From Marvania coccoides (taxonomy: Eukaryota; Chlorophyta; Trebouxiophyceae; Chlorellales; Chlorellaceae): DNA of 64,000 nucleotides. Within the stretch, counting starts at the first letter, position 1. The number at the start of each line of letters is the position of its first letter. Where the stretch lies: contig OY978097.1 in the NCBI GenBank assembly GCA_963854735.1, positions 2,728,001 through 2,792,000 on the forward strand, written 5' to 3'. Below the pieces are notes generated by a model, which had not been told where the DNA came from, ran no database searches, and saw only the letters and a list, made by a program, of their open reading frames with translations. This document shows positions 1 to 10,685 of this stretch, piece after piece. Position numbers and translations under genes: made by a program.

Positions 1-308
1 TCCTGTTTTCTTCCTCCGCCGCAGCGCTGACCTTCATCGCCGACGGGCGGCTGGACTTCGGGTATGTGGCGCTGTTCGGGTCGGTGTGCTGCGTTTCTGC
101 GTTCTCGGGGGTGTATTTGCTGGCCAGAGTGGTGAAGAAACGAGGGGCCAGCGTGGTTATATTTGTGCTGGCCATCGTTATTTCGCTAGGTGCAGTGGCC
201 ACCGCAGCGTTTGATGGCGTGCACGTGTGGCACCAGTTTGCATCCGGCCAACTCCCGGGCTTCCACGAGTTTTGCCAGCCGGCGCCTCACAATGTGACGC
301 TCCTTTAA
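1..308 (+). CDS. TauE/SafE-family membrane permease, C-terminal end (5' partial)
   Basis: The open frame runs in from the left edge (codons start at base 3) to a TAA at 306-308 and gives about 101 residues, so the gene is cut by the window. The visible part has two strongly hydrophobic stretches, around YVALFGSVCCVSAFSGVYLL and VVIFVLAIVISLGAVATAAF, separated by a short basic loop (ARVVKKRG). This basic loop followed by a long I/V-rich helix matches the C-terminal half of the plant TauE/SafE family (sulfite/anion exporter-like permeases). Substrate cannot be told from this fragment. The last about 30 residues are polar and contain Cys and His, unlike bacterial members. Its 3' end faces that of the next gene. 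Confidence 0.75.
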   Translation, partial: LFSSSAAALTFIADGRLDFGYVALFGSVCCVSAFSGVYLLARVVKKRGASVVIFVLAIVISLGAVATAAFDGVHVWHQFASGQLPGFHEFCQPAPHNVTLL

Positions 309-618
309 TAAAAAATGAGCGTAAATTGCCCCATGTTTACTTACAACGAAAGACAGTGGCCAGAGCATAATGGTACCAGGAAAACCCCCCGTAACACGTG
401 TGAAAAGAATGGTACGTCCTTGTTTTCTCTCTCGCTATAAGCAGCTCCTGCACTGCCGATATCCCCTTCTTATTGGTACACCACACCAAACAAAAAACAA
501 CCGACGCCCTTGCAAGCCAAAAAACACCACACCCCAAATCCAGCTATATATATAAACGCATAGGCGACACCGAGTGAGTACCTTCAAAATATGAACTGTC
601 GTTCTTATCTCCATTCAT
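309..618. other. Convergent intergenic spacer
   Basis: About 310 bp between two convergent genes, AT-rich and holding both 3' ends. I see no ORF with coding bias, no RNA gene and no clear repeat. Confidence 0.6.
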
Positions 619-2045
619 TTATCTCGCCTGAGAGCCATTTGAACTCCCTCCCACCGGCGGCACCTTCTTCTTCACAGCGTCTGCCTTGACATTCTCCTCT
701 TCCGCGTCGTCGCTATCGCTGTCGCCCTCAGCAAATCCCTCCTCCTCCTCATCGCTGGACAGCGCGCCTGCACTCTCCGCCTCCTCAATCGCCCTCTCCA
801 GCGCCGAGCTGGACGCCGCCGCCTCCTCCGCCGCCCGCTGCGCCCGCTCCAGCGCCGCCAGCACCACCGACACCGCCTTTTGCGATTCTTCAGAGCCATC
901 CGGACCGTCCACCGCCACCGCCACCTTTTGCTGCACAATCCGCCCCAGATCTCGCACCTCCTCAAGGTCGGCTTCGTCCTGCCGCCGCTGGATCATCGCC
1001 CGCCCCGACAGCCGCGACGCCACCAGCCCGCCCGTGCGGCTGCGCCACGCCGCTATCCACGACCGCGCTTCCTGCTGCTGCCGCCCGATGTACACCACTC
1101 GCTTGGCTTCCTCCATCTTCTCGGGGCCCAGCCGGCTCCACCCCAGCTGGTGCCGCAGCCCGTCGATGCTGGCCCAAAGCGAGTTGGCGATGGAGGAGGT
1201 TTCTGATGCCACGCGCTTGGACAGCGTGGACGCGGTTTGCATTGAGGCGTTGCCTGCCACCCCGCCCACCCATTCAGCCGCCTTTTCTACTGGCCGGACG
1301 TCCCCAGGCCTGAGCGGCCGCGCGACTTTGGTCTGCACAGAGAGTTAACACACACCAATGAAGATTTAATTTTTATTCACCGGGAATAAACTAAAATAAA
1401 TGCAAAGTGTTCAGAATTTACTATACGTATATATATACGATACTCACCACCGAGGAAACCATGAAGTTGACCTGTTTCCCCACCAGCTCCCACTCCTCCG
1501 AGGCCCTCTGCAGGTCTTGCATCGTCATTGGCAGGTCGTTCTGAAACATCAGCGCCGTCTTCTCCATCTCAAGCGCAGTCGTCTGCATTTCCTTGGAGGC
1601 CTTCTCCGTCTCTTCAGCCGCGCGCTGCGCCGCCTGCAGCGCTGGTCGCATGTAGAGAATGAAGGCGGTGACCATGGAGGCGATGGAGGACAGCGTTAGC
1701 CCCAGCACAACCAGAATGGAGACCCAGGGCAGCCCCAGGGAGGCTGTGGGTGGTGGGGGGGGTGGGATGTATGGGATACCCACGATGGGGTGTGGAGCAG
1801 ACGGCATGGGTTGCCCTGAACGCGGCGGGAGACCGCCCCTACAAAAAAGTGATGGAGTACTATTTTTATTACAAAACGACAACGTTTTGGAGTGATACGG
1901 GAGAAACGTATGATTTTATGGTATCGTACCCTGCTGAACCTATGCGCCATCGGCACAAATTACTTTTGCATATTGATCTTGGGTGGTGCTCTTTCGAGGC
2001 AGGGAGCGCTGCCCGCTGCCGTAGCAGCCCTCCGCACATAATCAT
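619..2045 (-). CDS. Plastid membrane-anchored long-helix protein (DUF948-like), unknown function
   Basis: Three exons on the minus strand: 2045-1930, 1838-1448 and 1332-619. Both introns are GT-AG and the joined length gives 406 residues. The N-terminus (about 60 residues) is basic and free of acidic clusters, like a plastid transit peptide. A proline run (64-69) precedes one membrane helix at about 77-102. After it comes a long amphipathic helix rich in Ala, Glu, Met and Gln, then a second helical block and an acidic Ser/Asp/Glu tail. One membrane anchor followed by a long helix resembles the bacterial and plant DUF948-type proteins, whose role is unknown. I chose the ATG at 2045 because it starts the basic presequence; an in-frame ATG at 2180 is possible. 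It lies head to head with the AP2 gene. Confidence 0.75.
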
Positions 2046-2527
2046 GTTGACTAAAAAACAAAATGCGCTTTGCGCATGTAATGGAGGAGGGGAAATGCGT
2101 AGCCTGCTGCTGTGGCGTGAAAAGGAAATTCGAATATATCGATAGTTGACTGCCCGATTGCGTCGAATTCCAGCCTGCATCTAGCCTGGAAATAAGCATA
2201 TGGCATACATAATATTCCATTTCCTATTATCCAAAGGAGCGGAACAGCAGAATTGAGGAGTTCGACGGCCCACCAGTTCGACGCAAGGCCATTCTTGACG
2301 AAACCATAATTTGGATTTCTGCTGCCAATATGCATCAATGGATGCATTTTTTATTATAGCTTGTCACCACAACCCCCTTTGTCAATCTTGAAAGCCCGTG
2401 CATCTCACCAAGGTTCCCTGGCAGAAAGACAAATCCCCCTGCCTTTTGCTCGCTTAAAATGGTCTAAAGGAGGGGTTAACGCCTCCCAGTGCCCATCCAA
2501 GTCCGTGCTATTGCATACTTAGTCAAA
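2046..2527. promoter_or_regulatory. Divergent intergenic promoter region
   Basis: 482 bp between two genes that start in opposite directions, so it must hold both promoters and 5' leaders. It is moderately AT-rich. I could not identify specific factor sites with confidence. Confidence 0.4.
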
Positions 2528-4552
2528 ATGGCAGGGGAACTTGCCAGCCAGCAGCCAGAAATACCTTCTCCACAAGTTGGAAGCCAACGCCAGCCTCTCT
2601 CACACCTCCACGACGGCCTGGACTCTTTCATCAGGCGAGTTGCCTTGTTTTGTAACCTCTCACAATGAAATTCCCCGTCAGTTCTGCCTCCCTCTTAAGT
2701 TTTTTGCCTCTCTCTTTCAATCTGAAAACTGTGCCGCCATTAAAAAAGAACAACTCCTTGCCATGCAGAGACGGGCTTTCCTTCGAGTCTCTGACTCAGG
2801 GCAACGCAGGTCACCACAGAACTGGAGCCCCTTCCCTTCCCGTTGGCCCTGGCCAGCATGCTGCGCCGCCCATCACTGCCGCAGAGCTCCACAGCCTTCT
2901 GGACTTCGACCCGTGCAACCTGGACCTGGACATGTCTCTCCCCAACATCTTTGGCGATGGAGATGGCAACGAGCTCTTCGACCTGGAGTTCCCTGGCCTG
3001 AACAAAATCATCGGCGTTGGCGACTCGCAGCCTCACCCCAATCACGACCCCATGGCCGCCCAAAAAGCGGCGGACGCAGCGCGCAATGTGTTGGCGTCGC
3101 TGCAGGTCGGCAGCAGCGCTGAATTGCAGTCTCCAGGCACAGCTGGCAGCACCGATTCGCCTGCCGGTGTCCCCACCTTTTCCTTTCACCTTCCGCCCAT
3201 GCAGATCGCGACAACCATGCAGGTTGAGATGCACCCTGACTTCCAAATGCCCTTCATGGGGGCTGCGGCTGCGTCTTTCTTTGCCGGTCCCCGAGGTAGC
3301 TACGCATTTCTGCCTGGCGCTCCCGTCAACCCAAACCAGCTGGACCAAGACGCGTGGATGCACCCGCTGAGTCAACAACAGTTTGCAAGCCTGCCGGGCA
3401 TGGCGCCCACAATGAACATGGCGTCCGCCATGCAGTTCATGGCTGGAATTCCGCCCAACATGTCCAACCAGCCTCTTTTTTCCGCAGCTGCAGAGCGCCA
3501 TACCAAGGGGAAGGGCCCTGCCAAGCGTCGCCGCAAGGCTGCACCCTCTGCCGCCGCTACCGCTGCTGCCGCTCAAGCCAATGCTAAAGCAGATCAAGGG
3601 TACACCTTTGAGTGAGTTTTTACTTCGCAATTAATAGCAGTTGCTGGGTTGTTCTGAAATTATTCCATCCCGCAATGGCAAATTTGTTTGTAGCCCAACG
3701 ACTGGCAGGCTGTATCGCCACGGACCCGCTCTGGTGGCCACCACGCGCGATAACCGCGAGATACCCACGGTGAAGGCCATTTTCAACACTTTCCAGGCGT
3801 TCGGCAACTTCGCCGGCGCGCCTACCACCGAGTACAGTGCCTATGCCCAGCAAGCGCTTGGCGGCACTGCAGCTGTCCCCACACAGATTCCGCAGAACCC
3901 AGTGATACACCACCACCAGCAGCAGCAGCAATTGTACGCGTATGCCGCCGACCCCTCCCCTGCGCCTTCCACGTCCAGCTCCCACCTCCACATGCAGATC
4001 CCCGACTCAACAGCGGCAACTCCTGTGCAGCGCCAGGTCAACCCGCCCACCACGCAAAAGGGGCATGGCTTCATCACCTCCCTGGTCACCAAGGAGCTGA
4101 AGGAGTCCACCCCTCCCCCGCAGCCCACCTCGGTACCCACTGCGGATGCCCCGCCAGCCCCACCGCTGCACCTTCGAGGCATTTTTCGCAACAACTGGGA
4201 GCTGTTCTGGGACGCCTTCATCGAGGTTGCTGGAGCTGGCCCCAACAGCAACCAAATCGTGTTCTTGGGGAAGTTTCCCACCCAGGAGCAAGCGGGCCGC
4301 GCCCATGACATCGCTGCATTGAAGCTTTACGCTGACGCTGCGCAGACCAACTTTCCCAAAGAAGACTACGCATCTGCGCTGGCGGTGCTGCAGGCCCACA
4401 CCGCCGCCGAAGTGGTGGCTGCCATTCAGAAGGACAGCGCGCTGGCCATGCGCAGGACGTCCAAGCACAAGGGGGTGCGGCGTGTCGGGCCTGATGAATA
4501 CGAGGCCAGGGTCGACGTGGCCATGCTGAGCGCGGGAATGCCTGGCAACTGA
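2528..4552 (+). CDS. AP2/ERF-type transcription factor with one full and one truncated AP2 domain
   Basis: Three exons: 2528-2634, 2769-3611 and 3694-4552, giving 602 residues. The first intron needs a GC donor (AG|GCGAGT); the second is GT-AG. The first 310 residues are low-complexity, with an acidic stretch (LDFDPCNLDLDM) that could activate transcription and a basic patch (KGKGPAKRRRKAA) likely to be a nuclear signal. At about 474-542 is an AP2 domain, starting LHLRGIFRNNWELFWDAFIE and ending with YADAAQTNFPKEDY, including the family's LG-F and AA-LK-Y core. At about 571 a second repeat begins (SKHKGVRRVGPDEYEARV) but the protein stops after about 30 residues, half way through the fold. 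The AINTEGUMENTA class normally has two complete repeats. A GA-rich tract follows the stop. Confidence 0.85.
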
Positions 4553-4606
4553 GAGAGAGATAGAACACGGGAGAGAGAGATCTCGAGAGAGAGAGAGATT
4601 TATTTT
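4553..4606 (+). repeat. GA-rich microsatellite in the 3' flank of the AP2 gene
   Basis: Imperfect GA dinucleotide runs broken by short spacers begin directly after the AP2 stop codon, so they would lie in its 3' UTR. Confidence 0.8.
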
Positions 4607-4722
4607 TGCCGCTTGTTTAAATCCTTCTCGGCCCGCCCTGCCGCTTTTTGCTGTCTTGAGTGTTTGTTTATTATTACAAAAAAATCTAATCCAAAGCTCT
4701 TTTCGTTTATTTATTAATAATT

Positions 4723-7137
4723 TCACGTCAACGGGAAGGTCGGCGCTTGCCGTCCCCCTCGCACAGCTTCGTGCAGCACCCTGGTACCAAACTCTTTATA
4801 TGGATCCTCCTCCCGCCGCCTCAACAGGTACTGCAGCCCCTCCTCCACCTCGCTCCTGCACTGCTTGTACAGCTCGTCAGTTTTCCCGCGGTCGTCGATG
4901 TCTTTGGGGTCAGTGATGATGGGCTTTTGGAAAAGAAAATACATGCGACGGGGCGGCAGCCTGGGCAGCGCCAGCGGGGCCACGAATGACTCCAGCTCCT
5001 CGCTGCCTCCGGCAGAGACGCCGCGACGAGCCTGCGGCAGCCCTGCGGCGCGCGAAGCCACCATTTGGCCCAGCACTGGCGTCTTTTGCAGCTCATCCGC
5101 GTCCAGAATAATTTCCAGTGAGTCGTCGACGCCTACTGCTGCAAAGGGAACGATGGTGGCCCCAAACTTGACCGCCATGCGCACAAACTCGCTCTTCTGC
5201 GGCCAGAACAGCTGGTACTCTTCGTTTTTGCGCTTGTACGCTTCGCGGACGCCGCCGGGGAAGAGCAGCACCGACTCGCCATTTTGCAGCAGCCTGACCA
5301 TGTTGCGAGCGCTCACGGGCACCGCCCCAAACTCCATCATGAAGTCTGCGAACGATTGGCGGCCGTCGGTGGGGCGGCTGCCCTCGGAGGCGTTCCCGCC
5401 GTTGCGGCCTGACAAAAATTGGCCAAATGCGGGAATAACGTCAAACGGCGACAGCCCCGGGCTTCCGGAAGACGAAGCAGCGGCCCCAGCGGGCGTGGCC
5501 CCGCCGCCGCCTGCTGCCTGCGCGCCTTGAAAAATGACGGGGTGGGCCAGCCCTCGCAGCAAAATTTCTTTTTCGCGCAAAAACTCCTCGCACAGCACCC
5601 CCAGGTCCAGCGCTAGCGTTTGATGGTTGCCCACAAACAGCACCGGGCCATTGCCAGGATTTGGCACGTTTCCAAGGCCCAAAGCCACTTGGCCATCGGC
5701 CGACGTCGATAAAAAGATGGGTGACGCCAACCGACGACCTATTGCCGTGGTCCGCTCCCCGTAGCGCTTCAATTCAACCTCAGTGGGCAGTTCGATGGGC
5801 GCCGCGGAGCCCCACCCCGCTTTGCTCCCGCGCTTCGCCACCTTGGCCGACAATTTTCTCTTGGAAACCAACGCCCCTTCCGCCTCCAAAATCGCCACCA
5901 AATCGACGCCGCCCTCCTGCAGCAGCGCATGCGAGCGGCCGCGCTCCACGCGGAGGTGCGCCCGCGGCAGCGCGCGCTGCAGCCTGGGCCCTTCGTCCTT
6001 TGAGGGCATCATCAGATCTTGCTCTCCGACGATCACAAGCACCCGCTGCGGCACGCCGCCCAGGTTGGGCGCCACCGCGGCGCACCCCTCCTTGAGTAGC
6101 TGTAGCTTGTGCGCGAGCGTGCCTGGCGGCAGAATCTCCGCCAGCAGCGGCAGCTGGGAGAGCAGCTGCGCTGCCCCCGCCACGCCGGCGTTGAATCGGT
6201 CCTCCAGCCGTGCGTCCTCGCCCGCGCCCTCGAAGGCTGCGGCCAGGAGGTTGATGGGGTTGCCCAGGATGGGGGCCAGCGCGATGGGCAGCGCCTTGTA
6301 GAACTGCTCTGGAATTTGAGGCAGCAGAGGGCCAAAGAGCGGCCACAGCGTGTCGTCAAAACTGGTAGCTGGGTTGACCTGTTCATTGTGGTATATGGGT
6401 AGAGAGACGAGCGTTAGTCGTTTAGCTAGCAGTGCTACATAATTGCGCTGAAGAAGGGCAAAGAACGTGCATTCCCCCCCTTTTTTTCTCCTGCTTACCA
6501 AGATGACTCTATCGACAAGCTCTGGGGCCTCTGCGGCCACCGCCAGGGCCAGCAGCCCGCCAAACGACTCTCCCAGCAGGTAGATGGGGCGAGTGGTCGG
6601 GTGGCGGGGCACCTCTTCCCGCAGGAAGGCCACCACAATTTGGACGAGAGCAGCAAAGTCGCTGCGATCATCGGGAGGGGTGATGAGCGTGAGGAGGTCG
6701 AACCGGGTGAGCAGGCGAGGGTACTGACGCGCTGCCGCCAGCCCAGTGCCGTCAATCCCTGAAAAAATAAAATAAATATAAAAAATATAATTATATAAAA
6801 TAAATACAGAGAGCTTTGAGCTAGGGAAAGAAAGAAAAAAATGAGAGTGTAACTGGCGGGGCCAAGTACCTGGTAAATAGATCATGAGGGGGAGGGAGGT
6901 TCTGCCTGCCAATGGGAGCTGCACGTCAGGGTCAGGGAGCGGGCTGGCCAGCCTGGGGGGGCCGGCGTCCCTCGCCACCGCCGCCAGAGAGACGGTGCTG
7001 GTGGTGGGGGAGCTAGGAGTAGAGAGAACAGACGCGGCCGCCTGAATGCGTATTGCACAGAATCCTCTTCTGTGACGAATTGGTGCTGGCAAACGCCCCG
7101 GCAGCAGCCGAAATGATGGCTGCAAAGAACTCATCAT
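4723..7137 (-). CDS. PES1: Phytyl ester synthase / diacylglycerol acyltransferase (PES family), plastid
   Basis: Three exons: 7137-6870, 6758-6499 and 6378-4723, coding 727 residues. Splicing restores the conserved PLMIYLPGIDGTGL and DRVILVNPATSF segments, which intron read-through would interrupt. The N-terminal half is an alpha/beta-hydrolase with the nucleophile elbow GESFGG (Ser about 154). The C-terminal half is a lysophospholipid-acyltransferase-like domain with VGNHQTLALDLG (about residue 425) and LLFPGGVREAYKRK. This two-domain build defines the plant PES1/PES2 family, which esterifies free phytol from chlorophyll breakdown, and diacylglycerol, with fatty acids at plastoglobules. Residues 1-50 are basic and Ser/Ala-rich, fitting a transit peptide. 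Which acyl acceptor it prefers is not visible. Confidence 0.93.
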   Translation of the reverse strand: MMSSLQPSFRLLPGRLPAPIRHRRGFCAIRIQAAASVLSTPSSPTTSTVSLAAVARDAGPPRLASPLPDPDVQLPLAGRTSLPLMIYLPGTWPRQLHSHFFLSFPSSKLSVFILYNYIFYIYFIFSGIDGTGLAAARQYPRLLTRFDLLTLITPPDDRSDFAALVQIVVAFLREEVPRHPTTRPIYLLGESFGGLLALAVAAEAPELVDRVILVSRRKKGGECTFFALLQRNYVALLAKRLTLVSLPIYHNEQVNPATSFDDTLWPLFGPLLPQIPEQFYKALPIALAPILGNPINLLAAAFEGAGEDARLEDRFNAGVAGAAQLLSQLPLLAEILPPGTLAHKLQLLKEGCAAVAPNLGGVPQRVLVIVGEQDLMMPSKDEGPRLQRALPRAHLRVERGRSHALLQEGGVDLVAILEAEGALVSKRKLSAKVAKRGSKAGWGSAAPIELPTEVELKRYGERTTAIGRRLASPIFLSTSADGQVALGLGNVPNPGNGPVLFVGNHQTLALDLGVLCEEFLREKEILLRGLAHPVIFQGAQAAGGGGATPAGAAASSSGSPGLSPFDVIPAFGQFLSGRNGGNASEGSRPTDGRQSFADFMMEFGAVPVSARNMVRLLQNGESVLLFPGGVREAYKRKNEEYQLFWPQKSEFVRMAVKFGATIVPFAAVGVDDSLEIILDADELQKTPVLGQMVASRAAGLPQARRGVSAGGSEELESFVAPLALPRLPPRRMYFLFQKPIITDPKDIDDRGKTDELYKQCRSEVEEGLQYLLRRREEDPYKEFGTRVLHEAVRGGRQAPTFPLT

Positions 7138-7541
7138 GTTATATTAAGGAATGACGGCACAAGCGCCCACAGCCTAGCTAACTCTTATAAACACGAGGTT
7201 GTATTTTTATTAAACAGTTTGTAATTTTGCAAAATGCGTCTATGGCCAAAAACAAAAGTAGTAAAAAGGCGCGGGAACCGTTGAGTTGTTGTTTCGCTCC
7301 ACTCACACCGTTTTCAGAGACATTTTATAAGTTATAACACAGCCACATGTTTTCTACATGAGCTAAATGGCGAAAGCGGCAGAAGGCGAGGATTCAAAGG
7401 TCCTTAAAATCAATGCGACAACTTGCCGAGACATAGGAAGCCCCTCTCATGCCAAGACAGCACACTCGGTCAGTTTATTAGACGCGAATTTAGTAACTTT
7501 GGCGACCCTGCATTATAATTACAATATAAAAATTATCTCGC
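7138..7541. promoter_or_regulatory. Divergent intergenic region
   Basis: About 400 bp between the start of the phytyl ester synthase gene (minus) and that of the glycosyltransferase-like gene (plus). AT-rich; no recognisable sites. Confidence 0.35.
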
Positions 7542-9003
7542 ATGACGTGCTCAACTACTCGACGGTTCGTCCGCTCCGCATTGCCGATCTACACTAGCCC
7601 CTCGACTCACCACCCACTCCTCTATCTGCAGCCTTCTGGCAGCGCGCAGCGCTTGCGCCTCCAGGCGTATTTCATTGGGTTTTTGGCCATCATGCACTTG
7701 TTCCTAATTTGCTGCCTCCTCAATGGCTCCATGCACCCCGCCACCCAAACCGCGGTTCACCTCCGCATCAGCTACTCCCGGGAGGCGGTCCGCGAGGCGG
7801 TGGCGGTGCAGGGCGACGCCCAAGTGATTGAAGTCGTGCGAGACGAGGACGATGTGATGGCCAGCGTGGCTCAATCCACGTCGCTGGAGGAAGCTACAGC
7901 CCTGTCCATGCATCCCGACCGACAGCTGCGCGAGGAGGGCGCTTTGAGAGCTGCCGCCGCTCTCAACAGCGGCAGCAGACATGCCGACTCTCACAGCGGG
8001 GTTGTCTGCAGATCCATGGCCGCGAAACAGTTGGTGGAGCAGACGGACCACTTTCATCACGATGAGCGCCCCCTGTTGGTGGAGCCTCTGGAGCACGCGC
8101 CGTTTTCTGGGGTCATTTTGGCAACGTATTTTGGGTCCCGAGTGTCCCCCAACCGGTGTTGGCGTTACCAGGATGGAGCGCTCCCCAAAGACTCCTTCGC
8201 AGAGCTGCGGCCGCTCTCGGATGCAGTGGAGCGCCTGGGACTCGCGGCTGTGCTGTTTCACGACGATGCGCTGTCAGACGACTTTGTGGCGCACGCTACC
8301 AGCGAAATTACGTTCCAGCGCGTCGAGCTGCAGCGGCAAGGCTGGAGCCTGGCAGATGAGCGGTGGGCAGTCTACAAAGAGTGGCTTGAGTCTCCAGGTA
8401 GGACTCAATTCCTTCTAGATTGTTCACAATATCTCAAATGTGAAAGCGCACAGCTGCCAAATAATAGTTTTCGTTTTCTTTCTTTCTTTCTTCCATACAG
8501 TTTCTGCTGGGGTGGAGTGGGTGGTGGCCATCGACCTTTGGGATGTGACGCTGGCTAGGAATCCCATCAAAGTCATGGCGGCGCACGAGTTTGACGTGGA
8601 AGGCAGCGAAGAAGAAAGTGACGATGAAGAGAGCGAAGGCAACGAAATGGACTTGTCGCTGTGGACAGACGCGCTCCCAGCCTCTCAGCGCGCTGCCGCC
8701 AGATTCGAGCGCTGCTACGGCTCCCGCACTTTGGCCCCAGGTGACAAAACTTTCAATAAAAACGTGGTTGGCGGCGGCAAGGCGGCTTTCCTTCGGCTGA
8801 CGCACCTCCTGGTGTCAGAGCTGGAAAGCTTAGGAGGCAGCGACACAATGGATGCCTGGGACTGCGAGGGCCCTGCCCTACACCACGTGCTGCGACGGCA
8901 GGAAGAGCAGGGCCTGCTGGCTGGGGATTCCCCCGGGTGGGTAGGAGCTGTGGAAGACTGCACAGAGAGAGGGCTATGCAACTATGCCATTTACCGGAGC
9001 TGA
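7542..9003 (+). CDS. Golgi type II membrane glycosyltransferase-like protein
   Basis: Two exons, 7542-8397 and 8501-9003 (GT-AG intron), coding 452 residues from the first ATG. A single hydrophobic segment near residues 45-65 (YFIGFLAIMHLFLICCLLNG) with a short basic N-terminus suggests a type II membrane protein with a lumenal catalytic domain. Further on, GVILATYFGSRVSPNRCWRY, RWAVYKEWLES and the spliced WVVAIDLWDVTLARNP have the order seen in nucleotide-sugar-dependent transferases: a strand, a substrate loop, then a DxxD-like motif ending in a sub-terminal NP. An acidic insert (EGSEEESDDEESEGNEMD) interrupts the domain. The exact family (TOD1/DUF616-like or another) is not certain. The ATG at 7690, at the membrane segment, is an alternative start. 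Confidence 0.6.
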
Positions 9004-9295
9004 AAGGCGCCGCACATACACAACAAATGAACATATTGATGATGCATACCGTCGTACTACTTATTTAACAAGTTTTCCCTTCCAATTTTGAGTATTACTA
9101 TTTGACTCCATATCTAGGAGCACTGCCTTTCTGACCTTGGTTTTGACATTCGTAACGCATGTGGTGTTTCTGCAAATGGTACTTTTCCCTTCCCGTCATG
9201 ATATAGAGAGCGAGCGTACGTGTGCATCCGCCCGTCGTAAAAGAAATCCAGACTCTAAATGTAAATATCAATTTGCTACGAACACTTGAATTTCG

Positions 9296-9791
9296 TCACC
9301 TGAATTTCGCCCGCTCTTCTTCCGACATCTTCTCCCAGTTCTCTCTCCGCTCTGTTCGCTTCCCCTGGTGCTCCTCCCACTCCGCATCCGTCATTTTGCG
9401 CAGCGGCAAGTAGGGTCGCATCCGCTGCCACAAGCTGCCCTTTCCTTCAGCGCCAGCCCCCTTCCCTCCCTCTTCTGCATTGACCTCTTCTCTCGCACGC
9501 TCAATCGCCGCCTGGGCCTCCTCCGCCCGCTGCCGCTGCTCATCTTCGTGCTCCATGGCAGATGGATCTAGGAGCCCCAACGATATCAACAGCGACTTCA
9601 TGCTGCGGTCAATATTTGCGGTGTCTGCCGCTGCGTGCGCCGCTGACGCTATGGCCCCACACATGACGATTCCGCGGGGCACTGAGGCGCCGTGGGAGGC
9701 AAACAGCACCGCGCCTGCGGCTGCCCCGCCCAGCGTGCTGTTGATTAGGCTGTCCATGCAGCGAGCCCTGCGGCAGCCCTCCTGGACGGCT

Positions 9792-9826
<35 letters not shown>

Positions 9827-10158
9827 AGTTTTAGAGAGTGATCACGTCAGAACCAACAGGAGGTTGAAAAAACTACAAAAAAATAAATGCTTAGCATTGA
9901 GCGTACTGGAAAAAACGCCTATGAGCAGGGCAAAGCTGGCGGTGCTGCCGACAGCGGTCCGGAGGAAGGGAGAGTTGTGGGCAATGGACAGCAAGGTGCC
10001 AACCGTTGCTCCCGTCACGCCTGCAATTGTGAAACCGCCACTCAAGTGAGTGAGCTTTGCGTTGTCTTAAATTAATAGCAGATTTTGATTCACTCACTGG
10101 CAAAAGCCAATTTGGTGGCCATCCGCTCCTGCCACCCCTCAGATGCTTCACAATGCAT
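9296..10158 (-). CDS. Tim17/Tim22/Tim23-superfamily-like small membrane protein
   Basis: Three exons: 10158-10094, 10040-9907 and 9789-9296, giving 230 residues. After splicing, two Gly/Ala-rich membrane segments flank a Cys/Arg-rich loop: GGFTIAGVTGATVGTLL, then EGCRRARCMDSLINSTLGG and AAGAVLF. Glycine-rich paired helices joined by such a loop are typical of the Tim17/22/23 superfamily, which includes protein translocases, complex I subunit B14.7 and plastid OEP16/HP20 proteins. I cannot say which branch this is. The C-terminal 90 residues are charged and helical (ERAREEVNAEE, KMTDAEWEEHQGKR). The first intron is only 53 nt. The second ends in 31 consecutive T's just before its acceptor. Confidence 0.7.
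9794..9824 (+). repeat. Homopolymer A31 (T31 on the sense strand) inside an intron
   Basis: Thirty-one consecutive A's on the plus strand. Read on the gene's own strand it is a T run directly before the GCAG acceptor of the Tim17-like gene, so it serves as the polypyrimidine tract. Its length may vary between assemblies. Confidence 0.95.
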
Positions 10159-10685
10159 GTTTCAATCAAGTTCAAGAGGTCTTCGAGGTTAGTTCCTTTG
10201 CAAGCCGCAAAAATAAAAAAATAAGTTGTAATTTGAGTGAGCTTGTCGTACGTTCGATTGCTATTTTGCTTTTTAAATAAAAATGCGCAAATTTATTAAT
10301 GCAAAATTGGCCTCGTAGACACTTAAAAAAATCATCAAGAAAAGCGACCGAGTTTGAATTTTGACCGTATATTGTTGTTGTCCAATGCAGCGTGTGCTGC
10401 CTAAGACAGCACTGCGGCTGATAAATACGTGTAATACCGACATGTAAGCAGGAGAACATGGTCATTTACCCAGCCTTTTACGTACCTGCTATCTGATCAC
10501 CGTCATCGGCGCTTGTCTTTAATGGTTCATAAATTACAAAAACAGAAGAACAACCACAACTGATGCTCTATATTTATATTTACTATGCAAACTCTTAGAG
10601 GCTATGAAGGAATTTTGAAAAAGTAATATTGGCCTTGACAGGCATAATTTATCAAATAACCAGCCTAGTCTTCCAGCCACTGCTT
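10159..10685. other. Intergenic spacer
   Basis: 527 AT-rich bp between the 5' end of the Tim17-like gene and the 3' end of secreted paralog A, both on the minus strand. Nothing further recognised. Confidence 0.5.
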
